From VRUE01 sp963805455 (GTDB lineage Bacteria > Actinomycetota > Thermoleophilia > Solirubrobacterales > 70-9): a stretch of 64,000 bases of DNA. Below, one piece after another: positions 15,775 to 25,445 of this stretch (position 1 is the stretch's first letter; the number at the start of each line of letters is the position of its first letter). The stretch lies in assembly GCA_963805455.1 (NCBI GenBank), contig CAWDUJ010000003.1:186001-250000 (forward strand), in the 5' to 3' direction. The notes below the pieces were generated by a model that made no database searches, was not told where the DNA came from, and saw only the letters and a list, made by a program, of their open reading frames with translations. The translations under genes were made by a program, and so were the position numbers.

Positions 15775-18503
15775 TCGGACAGCTCCTCCAGCTCGGCGCG
15801 GTAGCGGTCGAGCTTCTCGCGCTCCTCCTCGACGACCTCGCCGGGCGCGTTGGCGACGAAGCGCTCGTTGGCAAGTTTGCCCTCGGCGCGGGCGACCTCG
15901 CCGCGCAGCTCCTCCCGTCGGGCCTCGACCCGGGTTCCCACAGCCTCGGGATCGATCTGATCCGATGCCAGGACCCTGACCGGGCCGACCGAGGCCACCG
16001 GCTCACCTCCGTCCCCGCGAGGCGGAGTGGAGGGAACGTCCATATCCCTCTCTTCGCGACTGGAGCGAAGCGCAGCTTTTGAATCAATGAACTCGAAGCG
16101 GGCGAGACGGCCGACGAACTCCTGCGGCTCGACCCCCTCGGCCCGCGCCGAGAGGACCGATGACGCCGGCGCCTGGACGAGGTCACGCCAGGCGCGGAGG
16201 CGGCGGGTCAGCTCGATCCCGGCCCGGACCTCGGCTTCGGCCTCGGCGTCGAACAGCGACTCGTCGGCGACCGGGAACTCGTGGACCACGAGGTGACCGC
16301 GGCGGGCCGGGTGGTAGGTCCAGATCTCCTCGGTGACGAACGGCATCATCGGGTGCAGCAGGGCGAGGATCCGCTCCAGCGCCCAGAGCAGGTTCGCCGA
16401 GGCAGCCTCCTCGCCGTCATAGAGGCGCGGCTTGACCATCTCCAGGTACCAGTCGCAGAGCTCCGACCAGAAGAACGAGTAGGCCTCCTGGGCAGCGTGG
16501 GCGAAGTCGTAGGCCTCGAGCATCTCGGTGACCGAGGCGACGGTCCGCTCCAACCGCGACAGCAGCCAGCGGTCCTCCGGGGTCACGGGGTTTGGCGTCC
16601 CTGACCCAACCCCGGCAGGGACTTGGCCCTGCCGGGCACCTGTTCCCGGCTGATTTTGCCCAGAATTGACATTCAGCAAAATCAGCCGGCTCGCGTTCCA
16701 GAGCTTGTTGGCGAGGTCGGCCCCCTGCTGGACCTTGGCGTCGGAGAAGCGGACGTCCTGGGTCGAGGACATCGCCAGCAGCCCGAAGCGCAGCGCGTCG
16801 GCGCCGTGGCGGTCGATCTCCTCGAGCGGGTCGATCCCGGTCCCGAGGCTCTTCGACATCCGCCGCCCGTCGCGGGCCTGGATCACCGAGTGGACGTAGA
16901 CGTCGCGGAACGGGATGTCTCCCGGGAACTCGATCCCCATCATGATCATCCGCGCGACCCAGAGGAAGAGGATCTCGCGCGCGGTGGTGAGGAAGCTGGT
17001 CGGATAGAAGGCCCGCAGCTCCGGGGTGTCGTCGGGCCAGCCGAGGGTCGCAAAGGGCCAGATCGCCGAGCTGAACCAGGTGTCGAGGACGTCCTCCTCC
17101 TGGCGCGGCTCGCCGCCGCAGGCGCCGCAGCGCTCGGGCGGCTCCTCGGCCGCCCAGGTCTCCCCGCAGGCGTCGCAGTACCAGACCGGGATCCGGTGCC
17201 CCCACCAGAGCTGGCGCGAGATGCACCAGGGGCGGATCTCGCGCATCCAGTCGAGATAGACCCGCTTCCACTGGGCCGGGGCGATCCGGACCTCGTCTCG
17301 CTCTACGGCCTCGATCGCGGGGGCGGCGAGCTCGTCCATCCGGCAGAACCACTGCAGCGAGATCAGCGGCTCGATCCGCTCCCCGGAGCGATGTGAGAAC
17401 GGGACCGAGTGAAGGTAGGGCTCCTCGGCGCGGATCGCGCCCTCGGCCCGCAGCGCCGCGATCACGGCCTCCTGGGCCTCGGCGATCGTGAGGCCGGCGT
17501 AGCCCTCCCCCGCCTCCTCGGTCATCCGGCCGTCGGGGCCGATCACCCCGATCTCCTCGAGGCCGTGGGAGCGGCCGATTTCGAAGTCGTTGACGTCGTG
17601 ACCGGGCGTGATCTTCAGCGCCCCGGTCCCGAACTCGGGGTCGACGTGGTCGTCGGCGATGATCGGCAGGCGCCTCCCGACCAGGGGCAGCAGGCAGTGG
17701 CCGCCGACGAGGTCGGCGTAGCGGTCGTCGCCGGGGTTCACGGCGACGGCGGTGTCGGCGATCATCGTCTCGGGACGGACGGTGGCGACGGTCAGCACCC
17801 GGTCGGACCCCTCGACCGGGTAATCGATCGAGTAGAGGATGTCCTCGACCTCACGGTTCTCGACCTCTAGGTCGGAGATCGCCGAGTGGGTCCCCGGATC
17901 CCAGTTCACCATGTAGTTGTCGCGGTAGATGTAGCCCTTGTCGAAGAGCTGCTTGAAGACCCGGTAGACGGCGCGGACGTAGCCGGAGTCGAGCGTGAAC
18001 CGCTCCCGCTCATAGTCGCAGGAGGCGCCGAGCCGCTTGTACTGCTCGACGATCTGGGCGCCGTACTCCTCTTTCCAGGCCCAGACCCGCTCAACGAACG
18101 CCTCGCGGCCGAGCTCCTGGCGCGAGACCCCCTCGGCTCGGAGCATTTTCTCGACCACGGCCTGGGTCGCGATCCCGGCGTGGTCGGTGCCGAGGATCCA
18201 GAGCGTGTTGCGGCCTCGCATCCGGTTCATTCGCACCAGCGCGTCCTGCATCGAGCCGTTGAGGGCGTGGCCCATGTGGAGAGCGCCGGTGACGTTCGGG
18301 GGCGGGATCGCGACCGAGAAGTTCCCCTCCGGGCTGCCCTCCGCCTGAGGATGGAAGTAGCCGCCCTCGATCCACTCGGCGAACAGGCGCCGCTCGACCT
18401 CCGCCGGCTCGTACCGGGTCCTCGCCTCGAGCTGCGATCGTCGCTCCGCGTCCACGGCTCGCGAGTCTAGATAGCTGCTCGCGGCATGGCGATCGGGCAG
18501 CAA
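15771..18503 (-). CDS. valS: Valine--tRNA ligase
   Basis: Class I aminoacyl-tRNA synthetase charging tRNA-Val, about 910 residues. The HIGH-type motif is PPNVTGALHMGHALNG. The KMSKS-type loop reads GRRMSKSLGTG. The editing CP1 domain, a CxxC zinc knuckle pair (CDAC, CGAC) and a C-terminal coiled-coil arm rich in Glu/Arg are all visible. The listed start is TTG at 18503; a GTG at 18455, just ahead of the conserved RYEPAEVERR segment, is equally possible. The stop overlaps the folC frame. A large inverted repeat lies just upstream. Confidence 0.96.
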   Translation of the reverse strand: MLPDRHAASSYLDSRAVDAERRSQLEARTRYEPAEVERRLFAEWIEGGYFHPQAEGSPEGNFSVAIPPPNVTGALHMGHALNGSMQDALVRMNRMRGRNTLWILGTDHAGIATQAVVEKMLRAEGVSRQELGREAFVERVWAWKEEYGAQIVEQYKRLGASCDYERERFTLDSGYVRAVYRVFKQLFDKGYIYRDNYMVNWDPGTHSAISDLEVENREVEDILYSIDYPVEGSDRVLTVATVRPETMIADTAVAVNPGDDRYADLVGGHCLLPLVGRRLPIIADDHVDPEFGTGALKITPGHDVNDFEIGRSHGLEEIGVIGPDGRMTEEAGEGYAGLTIAEAQEAVIAALRAEGAIRAEEPYLHSVPFSHRSGERIEPLISLQWFCRMDELAAPAIEAVERDEVRIAPAQWKRVYLDWMREIRPWCISRQLWWGHRIPVWYCDACGETWAAEEPPERCGACGGEPRQEEDVLDTWFSSAIWPFATLGWPDDTPELRAFYPTSFLTTAREILFLWVARMIMMGIEFPGDIPFRDVYVHSVIQARDGRRMSKSLGTGIDPLEEIDRHGADALRFGLLAMSSTQDVRFSDAKVQQGADLANKLWNASRLILLNVNSGQNQPGTGARQGQVPAGVGSGTPNPVTPEDRWLLSRLERTVASVTEMLEAYDFAHAAQEAYSFFWSELCDWYLEMVKPRLYDGEEAASANLLWALERILALLHPMMPFVTEEIWTYHPARRGHLVVHEFPVADESLFDAEAEAEVRAGIELTRRLRAWRDLVQAPASSVLSARAEGVEPQEFVGRLARFEFIDSKAALRSSREERDMDVPSTPPRGDGGEPVASVGPVRVLASDQIDPEAVGTRVEARREELRGEVARAEGKLANERFVANAPGEVVEEEREKLDRYRAELEELSE

Positions 18504-18540
18504 CCGGTGGCGTTATCGGGGAGCAACCGGCGGGTGACCT

Positions 18541-18604
18541 GGGTCCGGGTGGACCCTCAAGCGAGCGTCCCCGCTGTTGCGAGCGAGGGGGTCCACTCGG
18601 ACCC
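18541..18604 (-). terminator. Large inverted repeat between clpX and valS
   Basis: Arms at 18541-18557 and 18588-18604 are complementary at 15 of 17 positions and enclose a 30-base loop with a repeated GCGAGCG. The element falls in the 107-base gap after the clpX stop and before valS. There is no T-run, so it could be a high-GC terminator for clpX, a processing site, or an attenuator in the valS leader. No T-box core motif was recognised. Confidence 0.45.
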
Positions 18605-18610
18605 GACCCC

Positions 18611-19900
<1,290 letters not shown>

Positions 19901-19907
19901 CGGGATC

Positions 19908-19915
19908 TCCTCCTT
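19908..19915 (-). promoter_or_regulatory. Strong Shine-Dalgarno that fixes the clpX start at CTG
   Basis: On the minus strand the sequence AAGGAGGA ends seven bases before the CTG at 19900. It is the best ribosome-binding match near clpX, and it would be useless for the upstream ATG at 19993. It is the main sequence evidence for non-AUG initiation. Confidence 0.7.
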
Positions 19916-20064
19916 GCGGGGACGTTGGGCGTCTACCGGCGTCGCGGACCCAGGAAGCTTAGTGGGACCAGCAATCCGGCCTGTGATTTGCACCGTTTAC
20001 GTCACCCCTGTCGCGGTCCCTCCCCGTGAGCGCAAACGCCCAGGCTGCCCTATCGTCCCGGGCG

Positions 20065-20520
20065 ATGATCCGGATCGAGCCGATCAGCGTCGCGCAGTTC
20101 GAGACCCTGCTGCCGATGATCGCCGATTACCTGCGCTTCTACGAGGTCGAGGAGATCGACGAGGAGCGCAACCGCGCCTTCTTCTCCCGCTTCATCGACC
20201 CCAGCGACGACGGCACCCTGATCGCGGCCTGGGAAGGAGACCGGCTGCTCGGCTACGCCTGCCTCTACTGGCACCTGAGCTCGCTCTCGGCGGCCGAGAC
20301 GGTGCTGATGAACGACCTCTACGTCGACGAGGACGCCCGCGGCAAGGGCGTCGGCCGGGCGCTTATCGAGGCCGCCGCGGAGATCGCCCGCGGCCGCGGC
20401 GCCCACAGCCTCGAGTGGTCGACGGCGCCCGACAACCGGACCGCGCAACGCCTCTACGACTCGACCGGCGCCGAGCGCAGCACCTGGGTGGAGTACGACC
20501 TGCCGGTCGACGATTCGTGA
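20065..20520 (+). CDS. GNAT family N-acetyltransferase
   Basis: About 151 residues from ATG 20065; a GTG at 20026 would add 13. The acetyl-CoA loop appears in DLYVDEDARGKGVGRALIEAAAE (R/Q-x-x-G-x-G/A type). The later WSTAPDNRTAQRLYDSTGA is the usual beta-5/alpha-4 region. Substrate unknown. It is transcribed divergently from clpX and overlaps the next acetyltransferase gene by four bases. Confidence 0.88.
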   Translation: MIRIEPISVAQFETLLPMIADYLRFYEVEEIDEERNRAFFSRFIDPSDDGTLIAAWEGDRLLGYACLYWHLSSLSAAETVLMNDLYVDEDARGKGVGRALIEAAAEIARGRGAHSLEWSTAPDNRTAQRLYDSTGAERSTWVEYDLPVDDS

Positions 20521-20990
20521 GCGTCGAATTCGAGGAACGCAAACGGGACGACCGCCAGATCCTCCCGCTCTACGCCGACTTCATCCGCGAGGCTGACACC
20601 GAGCTCGGGCTGGACGTCGTCGAGGCGGAGCTGGCGGCGGGGCCGCCCCGGGACCTGACGCCGCCGAACGGAGTGATGCTGCTGGCGATCCGCGACGGCG
20701 AGGCGGCCGGCATCGGCGGGGTGCGCCACCTCGACACCAAGGTCGCCGAGATCAAGAGCATGTACGTCGCCCCTGGGCACCGCGGCGGAGGCGTCGGGAT
20801 CGCGCTGCTTCGCCGGCTCGAGGCGATCGCTCGCGGGAGGGGGTGTCTCGCGACCCGGCTCGACACCTCCGACTACCTGACTCCGGCGGTAGCCCTCTAT
20901 CGCGCCGCCGGCTACCGTGAGGTGCCCGACTACAACGGCAACCCCAAAGCGAATCTCTGGTTCGAGCGTCGGTCAAACGTCCAGGATTGA
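20517..20990 (+). CDS. GNAT family N-acetyltransferase
   Basis: 157 residues. GTG at 20517 overlaps the previous stop (GTGA), so the two acetyltransferases are translationally coupled. The acetyl-CoA site is MYVAPGHRGGGVGIALLRRL. The C-terminal part TPAVALYRAAGYREVPDYNGNP resembles small-molecule (amino-acid or phosphinothricin-like) acetyltransferases. Not a close paralogue of its neighbour, so probably a different substrate. Confidence 0.88.
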   Translation: MSVEFEERKRDDRQILPLYADFIREADTELGLDVVEAELAAGPPRDLTPPNGVMLLAIRDGEAAGIGGVRHLDTKVAEIKSMYVAPGHRGGGVGIALLRRLEAIARGRGCLATRLDTSDYLTPAVALYRAAGYREVPDYNGNPKANLWFERRSNVQD

Positions 20991-21056
20991 TCGGACCTTC
21001 TTAATCAATTCCGTGCGGGACCGATACCGGCTTTCGACGATCAACGGAGGTGGGAA

Positions 21057-21512
21057 ATGCCGAAGGCGGCGTTGGAAGAGTTGGTAATGAACGCGGTTCA
21101 GCCGCGGATGCATCTCGGCGAGCGGCCGGTGAGCCTGGTGCGGGTCGACTCGGGGCCCTGGCTCTATCTCGCCCTCCTCCTGGTCGCGGCTGCCTTCGCA
21201 CTGCTGATCAACCAGGGCCAGGACTTCGCCCTGATGTCGGTGCTGGTCGCCGCCCTCTGCGCCCTGCGGGTCAAGAGCTACGCGATGATGCTCACCGAGG
21301 AGGCCATCTACATGGTCCACCTTCGCGGCCACACGATCGGCAGCGTCGAGGTGATCCGCCCGCTCGTCGCGGTCGGATTCGATCGCAACCTGTGCCGGAT
21401 CGAGCTCGACGGCAGGCCGTTCTGGGTGCGGCCGCTCTACCTCGGCGCGGACGCCGACAACTTCGAGCGCCGCCTCCGCGCCGCCTCGACCGGCATCGCC
21501 GTCGCCTACTAG
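21057..21512 (+). CDS. Membrane protein with two TM helices, function unknown
   Basis: 151 residues preceded by a good GGAGGTGGGAA ribosome site. A hydrophobic hairpin spans about 40-75. The following part (AIYMVHLRGHTIGSVEVIRP, then RIELDGRPFWVRPLYLG) looks like a small cytoplasmic beta domain. No family recognised. Its stop overlaps the convergent next gene by four bases. Confidence 0.65.
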   Translation: MPKAALEELVMNAVQPRMHLGERPVSLVRVDSGPWLYLALLLVAAAFALLINQGQDFALMSVLVAALCALRVKSYAMMLTEEAIYMVHLRGHTIGSVEVIRPLVAVGFDRNLCRIELDGRPFWVRPLYLGADADNFERRLRAASTGIAVAY

Positions 21513-21778
21513 GCGACGTCGGCCATCCGGCCGATCTCGCCCGGCGCATCCTCGCCGGCGCGAACCCGCTGCTCGAGGTCGCGGCGGAAGTAGCGAAGGC
21601 AGAGCGGGGCGGCGACGCCCTCGATGACGAGGATCGCGCCGAGGTAGATCTTCCACCCGTTCATCCCGGTGATCGCGACAACCGCGGCAACGAGCAGGAA
21701 CCAGCAGGCCGAGAAGATCAGGTAGGTGCGGATCCGGTCGTACGCGAGCTCGGCCTCCTGGCGGGTGATCGGAGTCAT
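21509..21778 (-). CDS. Small two-TM membrane protein
   Basis: 89 residues. The N-terminal amphipathic MTPITRQEAELAYDRIRT precedes two membrane helices (about 19-38 and 43-60) and a charged C-terminal tail. No recognisable family. It lies 50 bases downstream of the M23 peptidase on the same strand. Confidence 0.6.
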   Translation of the reverse strand: MTPITRQEAELAYDRIRTYLIFSACWFLLVAAVVAITGMNGWKIYLGAILVIEGVAAPLCLRYFRRDLEQRVRAGEDAPGEIGRMADVA

Positions 21779-21828
21779 CTCGACCCCCTCATCGGCCCCC
21801 CTCGACGGGGACTTGAGGTCGGAAGCGC

Positions 21829-22353
21829 TCAGTTCAGGCCCGCCCAGCGCTCGAGCGCCGGCTCGGGGTCGACCGGGCGGCCGCGGACGTGGATCTCGAA
21901 GTGGAGGTGACAGCCGACGGTGCGGGCGTTCCCGGTGTCCCCCACCGCCCCGACCCGCTGACCGGCCCAGACCCGGTCTCCGCGGCCGACCCGCGGCGGG
22001 CGGCGCAGGTGGGCGTAGAAGTAGCTGCGCCTCTCGCCCTCGCCGTGGATCAGGAGGTAGTTGCCGTAGAGCACCGGGTCGAAGCCGCGACCGGTGACCC
22101 GTCCGCCGCGGACCGCGACCAGCCCGGCGCCGCAGGGGGCGACGATGTCGAAGCCCTCATGGGTCCGCCCGCCGCTCCGCGGCGCCCCGAACTCGCCGAT
22201 CGCGCCCCGGGTCCAGTGCGGGCCGAGGACCGGGAAGACATGGCCGCGGTACTCGACTCCCCCTCCCCCGGCGGAGGCCAGGGAGGAAGGGGCGGGCGCC
22301 AACGCCGCAAGACAGATCAGCGCCGAGAGCGCCGCCGACCGGCGAACGCTCAG
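21829..22353 (-). CDS. Secreted M23 family peptidase (LytM), CTG start overlapping clpP stop
   Basis: Peptidoglycan-hydrolase fold of zinc endopeptidases, 174 residues. The motif set is THEGFDIVAPCG (HxxxD), then YFYAHLRRPPRVGRGDRVWAGQ, and TVGCHLHFEIHVRG (HxH). The first TTG (22302) would discard part of the export signal. Reading back, an Arg-Arg plus hydrophobic signal peptide starts at CTG 22353, which forms CTGA with the clpP stop, analogous to ATGA/GTGA couplings elsewhere here. Activity cannot be confirmed; LytM proteins can be regulators. Confidence 0.85.
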   Translation of the reverse strand: MSVRRSAALSALICLAALAPAPSSLASAGGGGVEYRGHVFPVLGPHWTRGAIGEFGAPRSGGRTHEGFDIVAPCGAGLVAVRGGRVTGRGFDPVLYGNYLLIHGEGERRSYFYAHLRRPPRVGRGDRVWAGQRVGAVGDTGNARTVGCHLHFEIHVRGRPVDPEPALERWAGLN

Positions 22354-22943
22354 TGGTGTTCGATCACGCGGTCGACGAGGTTGTACTCCTTCGCCTCCTC
22401 CGCGCTCATGAAGTAATCGCGATCGGTGTCGTTCGTGACCTTCTCGAACGGCTGCCCCGTGTGTTTGGCGAGGATCTCGTCGAGGCGGCGACGGACGTCG
22501 ATGATCTCTTTGGCGTGGATCTCGATGTCGGTCGCCTGGCCTTCGAACCCGGACGACACCTGGTGGATCAGGATCTTCGAGTTCGGCAGCGACATCCGTT
22601 TGCCGGCGGCTCCACCGGCCAGCAGCAGCGCACCCATGCTCATCGCGATCCCGACGCAGATCGTCTGCACGTCGGGCTTGATGAACTGCATCGTGTCGTA
22701 GATCGCGAGGCCGGCGTAGACCGAGCCGCCGGGCGAGTTGACGTAGAGGCTGATGTCCTTGTCGGGGTCCTCCGACTCCAGGTGCAGGAGCTGGGCGACG
22801 ATCAGGTTCGCGATGTCCTCGGTCACCGGCGTCCCCAGAAAGACGATCCGCTCACCGAGCAGGCGTGAGTAGATGTCGAAAGCGCGCTCGCCGCGCGAGG
22901 TCTGCTCGACGACCATCGGTACCAGTGGGCTCATGCTCGGCAC
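22350..22943 (-). CDS. clpP: ATP-dependent Clp protease proteolytic subunit
   Basis: 197 residues. The catalytic triad is readable: Ser102 in GIAMSMGALL, His127 in SKILIHQ and Asp172 in VTNDTDRDYFMSAEEA. The oxyanion loop YVNSPGGSV is intact. The N-terminal MSPLVPMVVEQTSRGERAFDIYSRLL is standard. It lies 31 bases downstream of tig and is coupled to the M23 peptidase. Only one clpP is present here; many actinobacteria have two. Confidence 0.97.
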   Translation of the reverse strand: MPSMSPLVPMVVEQTSRGERAFDIYSRLLGERIVFLGTPVTEDIANLIVAQLLHLESEDPDKDISLYVNSPGGSVYAGLAIYDTMQFIKPDVQTICVGIAMSMGALLLAGGAAGKRMSLPNSKILIHQVSSGFEGQATDIEIHAKEIIDVRRRLDEILAKHTGQPFEKVTNDTDRDYFMSAEEAKEYNLVDRVIEHH

Positions 22944-22974
22944 TCTATAGAAGGCGACCGGCGGCCTCGCAGCC

Positions 22975-24357
22975 TCAGTCTGAGCCCGGCGTCCAGAGCG
23001 ATCCCGCCGCCTCGCGCTCCTTCTCCGGCGTCCAGATTTTCTCCCGCGCCTCCGCCTGCTCGAGCGGGATCGGCTTCGCGCTCTCGGCGACGACGTCGAT
23101 CGCCTTGCGGAAGCGGATGTCTTCGCCGATCATCGCGTCGCGGCCTTTCTCGCGGAGCCTCTTGAGGAGCTTCTCGGGCGTCGTCCGTTCGTGTTCGGCG
23201 GGATGGGCGAGCGCCTCGAGCAGCTCCTCCTCGGTCGCCTCGATCCCCTCGGCCTCGACGATCGCGGCAAGGACCGCCTCGCGCCGCAGCTCCTGGGCGG
23301 CGTCGGGCTTCGATTCCTCGATGATCTCCTCGCGCGTTTTTCCCTGCATCTGAAGGTAGGAGTCGGGCGCCATGCCGCGCGCGGCGAGCTGCCGTTCCAC
23401 CCGGCCCCACCGTTCCGCGGCGCGGTCGTTGACGAGCTCGTCGGGAAGGTCGACCGTGGCCTGATCGGCGGCGGCGTCGATCGCGGCGACCCGGAAGTCC
23501 TGCTCGATCCTCGAGTCGACGACCTCGGTCAGTTTCTCGCGGATGTCGACCCGCAGCTCCTCGAGGGTGTCGAACTCCGACGCCTCGGAGGCGAACTCGT
23601 CGTCGAGTTCGGGCAGGACTTTTTCCCGGACCTCTTTGACGTCGACCTTGAAGACCGCGGCCTGGCCGGCGAGCTGCTCGGCCTGGTAGTCGTCGGGGAA
23701 GCTGACGCTGACGTCCCGCGCCTCGCCCGGGGCGGCGCCGACGAGCTGGTCCTCGAACCCCTCGATCAGCTGGCCGCTGCCGAGCTCGAGCAGGTAGTCG
23801 TCGGCCTTGCCGCCCTCGAAGGCCCTGTCGTCGACCTGGCCCTCGAAGTCGATCAAGAGGACATCGCCGTCGGCACCGGCCCGCTCGACCGGCTCGAGTT
23901 TCGCGAAGCCGGCCTGGATCCGCTCGATCTCGCGATCGATCATTTCCTCGGGCGCCTGCGGCTCGGCCCGGCCGACCTCGAGCCCCTTGTATTCGCCAAG
24001 CTCGGCCCCGGGGCGCACCCCGATCTCGAACTTGAAGGTCAGCGGCTCGCCCTCGTCCTCGGGCGCCGAGACGATCTCGATGTTGGGGTCGCCGATCGGG
24101 CTGAGGTCGGCGTCGAACAGGGCCTCCTCGTACCAATCGGGCAGCGACTCGCGGAGTGCCTCCTCGAAGACGGCGCCGAATCCGACCCGCTGGATCACCA
24201 GGGACGGCGGCGCTTTCCCTTTGCGGAAGCCGGGCAGCCGCATCTCGCGGGCGAGGCTGCGAGCGGCTTTCTGGATGCCGCGGTTGACGTCCTCGGCCGG
24301 GACCTCGACCTCGACCTGGGCCCGCGAGGCGGGCAGCTCTGTGACCGTCGTCTGCAT
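22975..24357 (-). CDS. tig: Trigger factor (ribosome-associated chaperone, PPIase)
   Basis: 460 residues. The ribosome-docking signature is LPGFRKGKAPPSLV in the N-terminal domain. An FKBP-type PPIase domain sits in the middle (GDVLLIDFEGQVDDRAFEGG), and a long helical C-terminal chaperone domain follows. I start at ATG 24357 (MQTTVTELPASRAQVEVEVP), the conserved family start; a frame extension of 30 codons upstream has no homology. First gene of the tig-clpP-M23 run. Confidence 0.95.
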   Translation of the reverse strand: MQTTVTELPASRAQVEVEVPAEDVNRGIQKAARSLAREMRLPGFRKGKAPPSLVIQRVGFGAVFEEALRESLPDWYEEALFDADLSPIGDPNIEIVSAPEDEGEPLTFKFEIGVRPGAELGEYKGLEVGRAEPQAPEEMIDREIERIQAGFAKLEPVERAGADGDVLLIDFEGQVDDRAFEGGKADDYLLELGSGQLIEGFEDQLVGAAPGEARDVSVSFPDDYQAEQLAGQAAVFKVDVKEVREKVLPELDDEFASEASEFDTLEELRVDIREKLTEVVDSRIEQDFRVAAIDAAADQATVDLPDELVNDRAAERWGRVERQLAARGMAPDSYLQMQGKTREEIIEESKPDAAQELRREAVLAAIVEAEGIEATEEELLEALAHPAEHERTTPEKLLKRLREKGRDAMIGEDIRFRKAIDVVAESAKPIPLEQAEAREKIWTPEKEREAAGSLWTPGSD

Positions 24358-24400
24358 CGCGATTGACCCTAGATCATTGATTCCGGCGGCCTCGTCCCCG

Positions 24401-24514
24401 TCACTGCCCGCGCCGGTCGAGCAGCCCCCGCCCGAGGGCGATCGCAAAATCCACCCCGAAGGCCAGCCCGCGCCCGATCGGTCCGGTCACGAGCCAGGCC
24501 CTGAATCTAGTCAT
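24401..24514 (-). CDS. Small conserved-looking protein (37 aa)
   Basis: ATG at 24514 lies eight bases inside the end of ctaG; TGA at 24401-24403. The product contains WLVTGPIGRGLAFGVDFA and ends LDRRGQ. The TGP-G-G pattern followed by an amphipathic helix resembles small uncharacterised actinobacterial proteins I have seen, but I cannot name a family. It fills most of the gap between ctaG and tig. Confidence 0.5.
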   Translation of the reverse strand: MTRFRAWLVTGPIGRGLAFGVDFAIALGRGLLDRRGQ

Positions 24515-25412
24515 CGCTCTCCCGGGTGCCGGCCAGCAGCCGCTTCTCGAGCAGCGCTCCGTGGCCGGCGGCGACCGCCCGCTGGGCCCGCCTCTCGTCG
24601 AGCTCGACTCCCTGGGCTTCGGCGAGCTCGATCAGGCGCTGCTTCTCGTCCCCCTCGCGGGCGAGCTCGAAGAAGGTCCAGGCGAGCACCCCGAGGGCAA
24701 GGAACGTCCCCTCGACCATCATCAGGGCCCCCGCGGTGCTCTGGTCGGCCAGGGGCGAGATCCCCCAGTAGCGCTCTCCGGAGGCATAGACCGGGTAGAG
24801 CACCGACCCCGACCACATCAGGACGTTTCCGAGGATCGCGCCGGTGAACCTGACCGCGATGACGTAGCCGACCTTCCAGCCGGCGCCGAACCATTCCGGC
24901 TTCGGCAGCGGCCCGAACACCGGCATCCACATCAGGCACCCGAAGAAGATGAAGGTCGAGTGCTCGAGGGCGTGGATCGGCGCCGTCCCGTAGGCGTCCT
25001 GGTAGATCGCGGGGAGGTGCCAGAAGAAGAGGTTGGCGGCCCAGAGCGGCAGCGCGAGCGCCGGGTGGGTGAGGACCTGGAGGCGATTGAAGAGCCGGAT
25101 CGCGAGGATCGGCTGCAGCAGCGAGCGGGTCAGGCCGAGGACCAGCAGCAGGGTGGCGATGTCGCCGAGAAGAAGGTGCTCCCCCATGTGGGCGATGACC
25201 AGCTCCTCGGAGATATGGCCGATCGGGCTGAAGAGCGCGATCGAGATCACGGCGAGGCCGGAGCCGAAACAGATCTGGCGCCAGGTCGGGATCCGCCTTC
25301 CGTCCCAGGAGAGGACCATCGCCCGGTGCCAGTAGAGGATCCCGGCCACGGTTATCGGGATCACCTCGATCGGGACGAAGGCCCCGGCGACGTGAGCTGA
25401 AGGCACGATCAC
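24507..25412 (-). CDS. ctaG: Cytochrome c oxidase assembly factor CtaG (caa3-type)
   Basis: 301 residues with seven or eight membrane helices and conserved histidines in VIAHMGEHLLLGDIATLL, FFWHLPAIYQDA and HALEHSTFIFFGCLMW, the pattern of caa3_CtaG proteins that help insert copper into oxidase subunit II. A GTG at 25412 starts at the first membrane segment; the frame upstream has no homology. The C-terminal 50 residues are a charged cytoplasmic helix. Divergent from the GH15 gene, 33 bases apart. Confidence 0.9.
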   Translation of the reverse strand: MIVPSAHVAGAFVPIEVIPITVAGILYWHRAMVLSWDGRRIPTWRQICFGSGLAVISIALFSPIGHISEELVIAHMGEHLLLGDIATLLLVLGLTRSLLQPILAIRLFNRLQVLTHPALALPLWAANLFFWHLPAIYQDAYGTAPIHALEHSTFIFFGCLMWMPVFGPLPKPEWFGAGWKVGYVIAVRFTGAILGNVLMWSGSVLYPVYASGERYWGISPLADQSTAGALMMVEGTFLALGVLAWTFFELAREGDEKQRLIELAEAQGVELDERRAQRAVAAGHGALLEKRLLAGTRESDD

Positions 25413-25445
25413 GGATTCAGCGTAGCGGCGCGGTTTTCGGCGACG

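Noticed and set aside
18504..18610. T-box riboswitch for valS
   Set aside because: No recognisable T-box (GGTGG-x-ACC) core or Stem I; only a simple inverted repeat.
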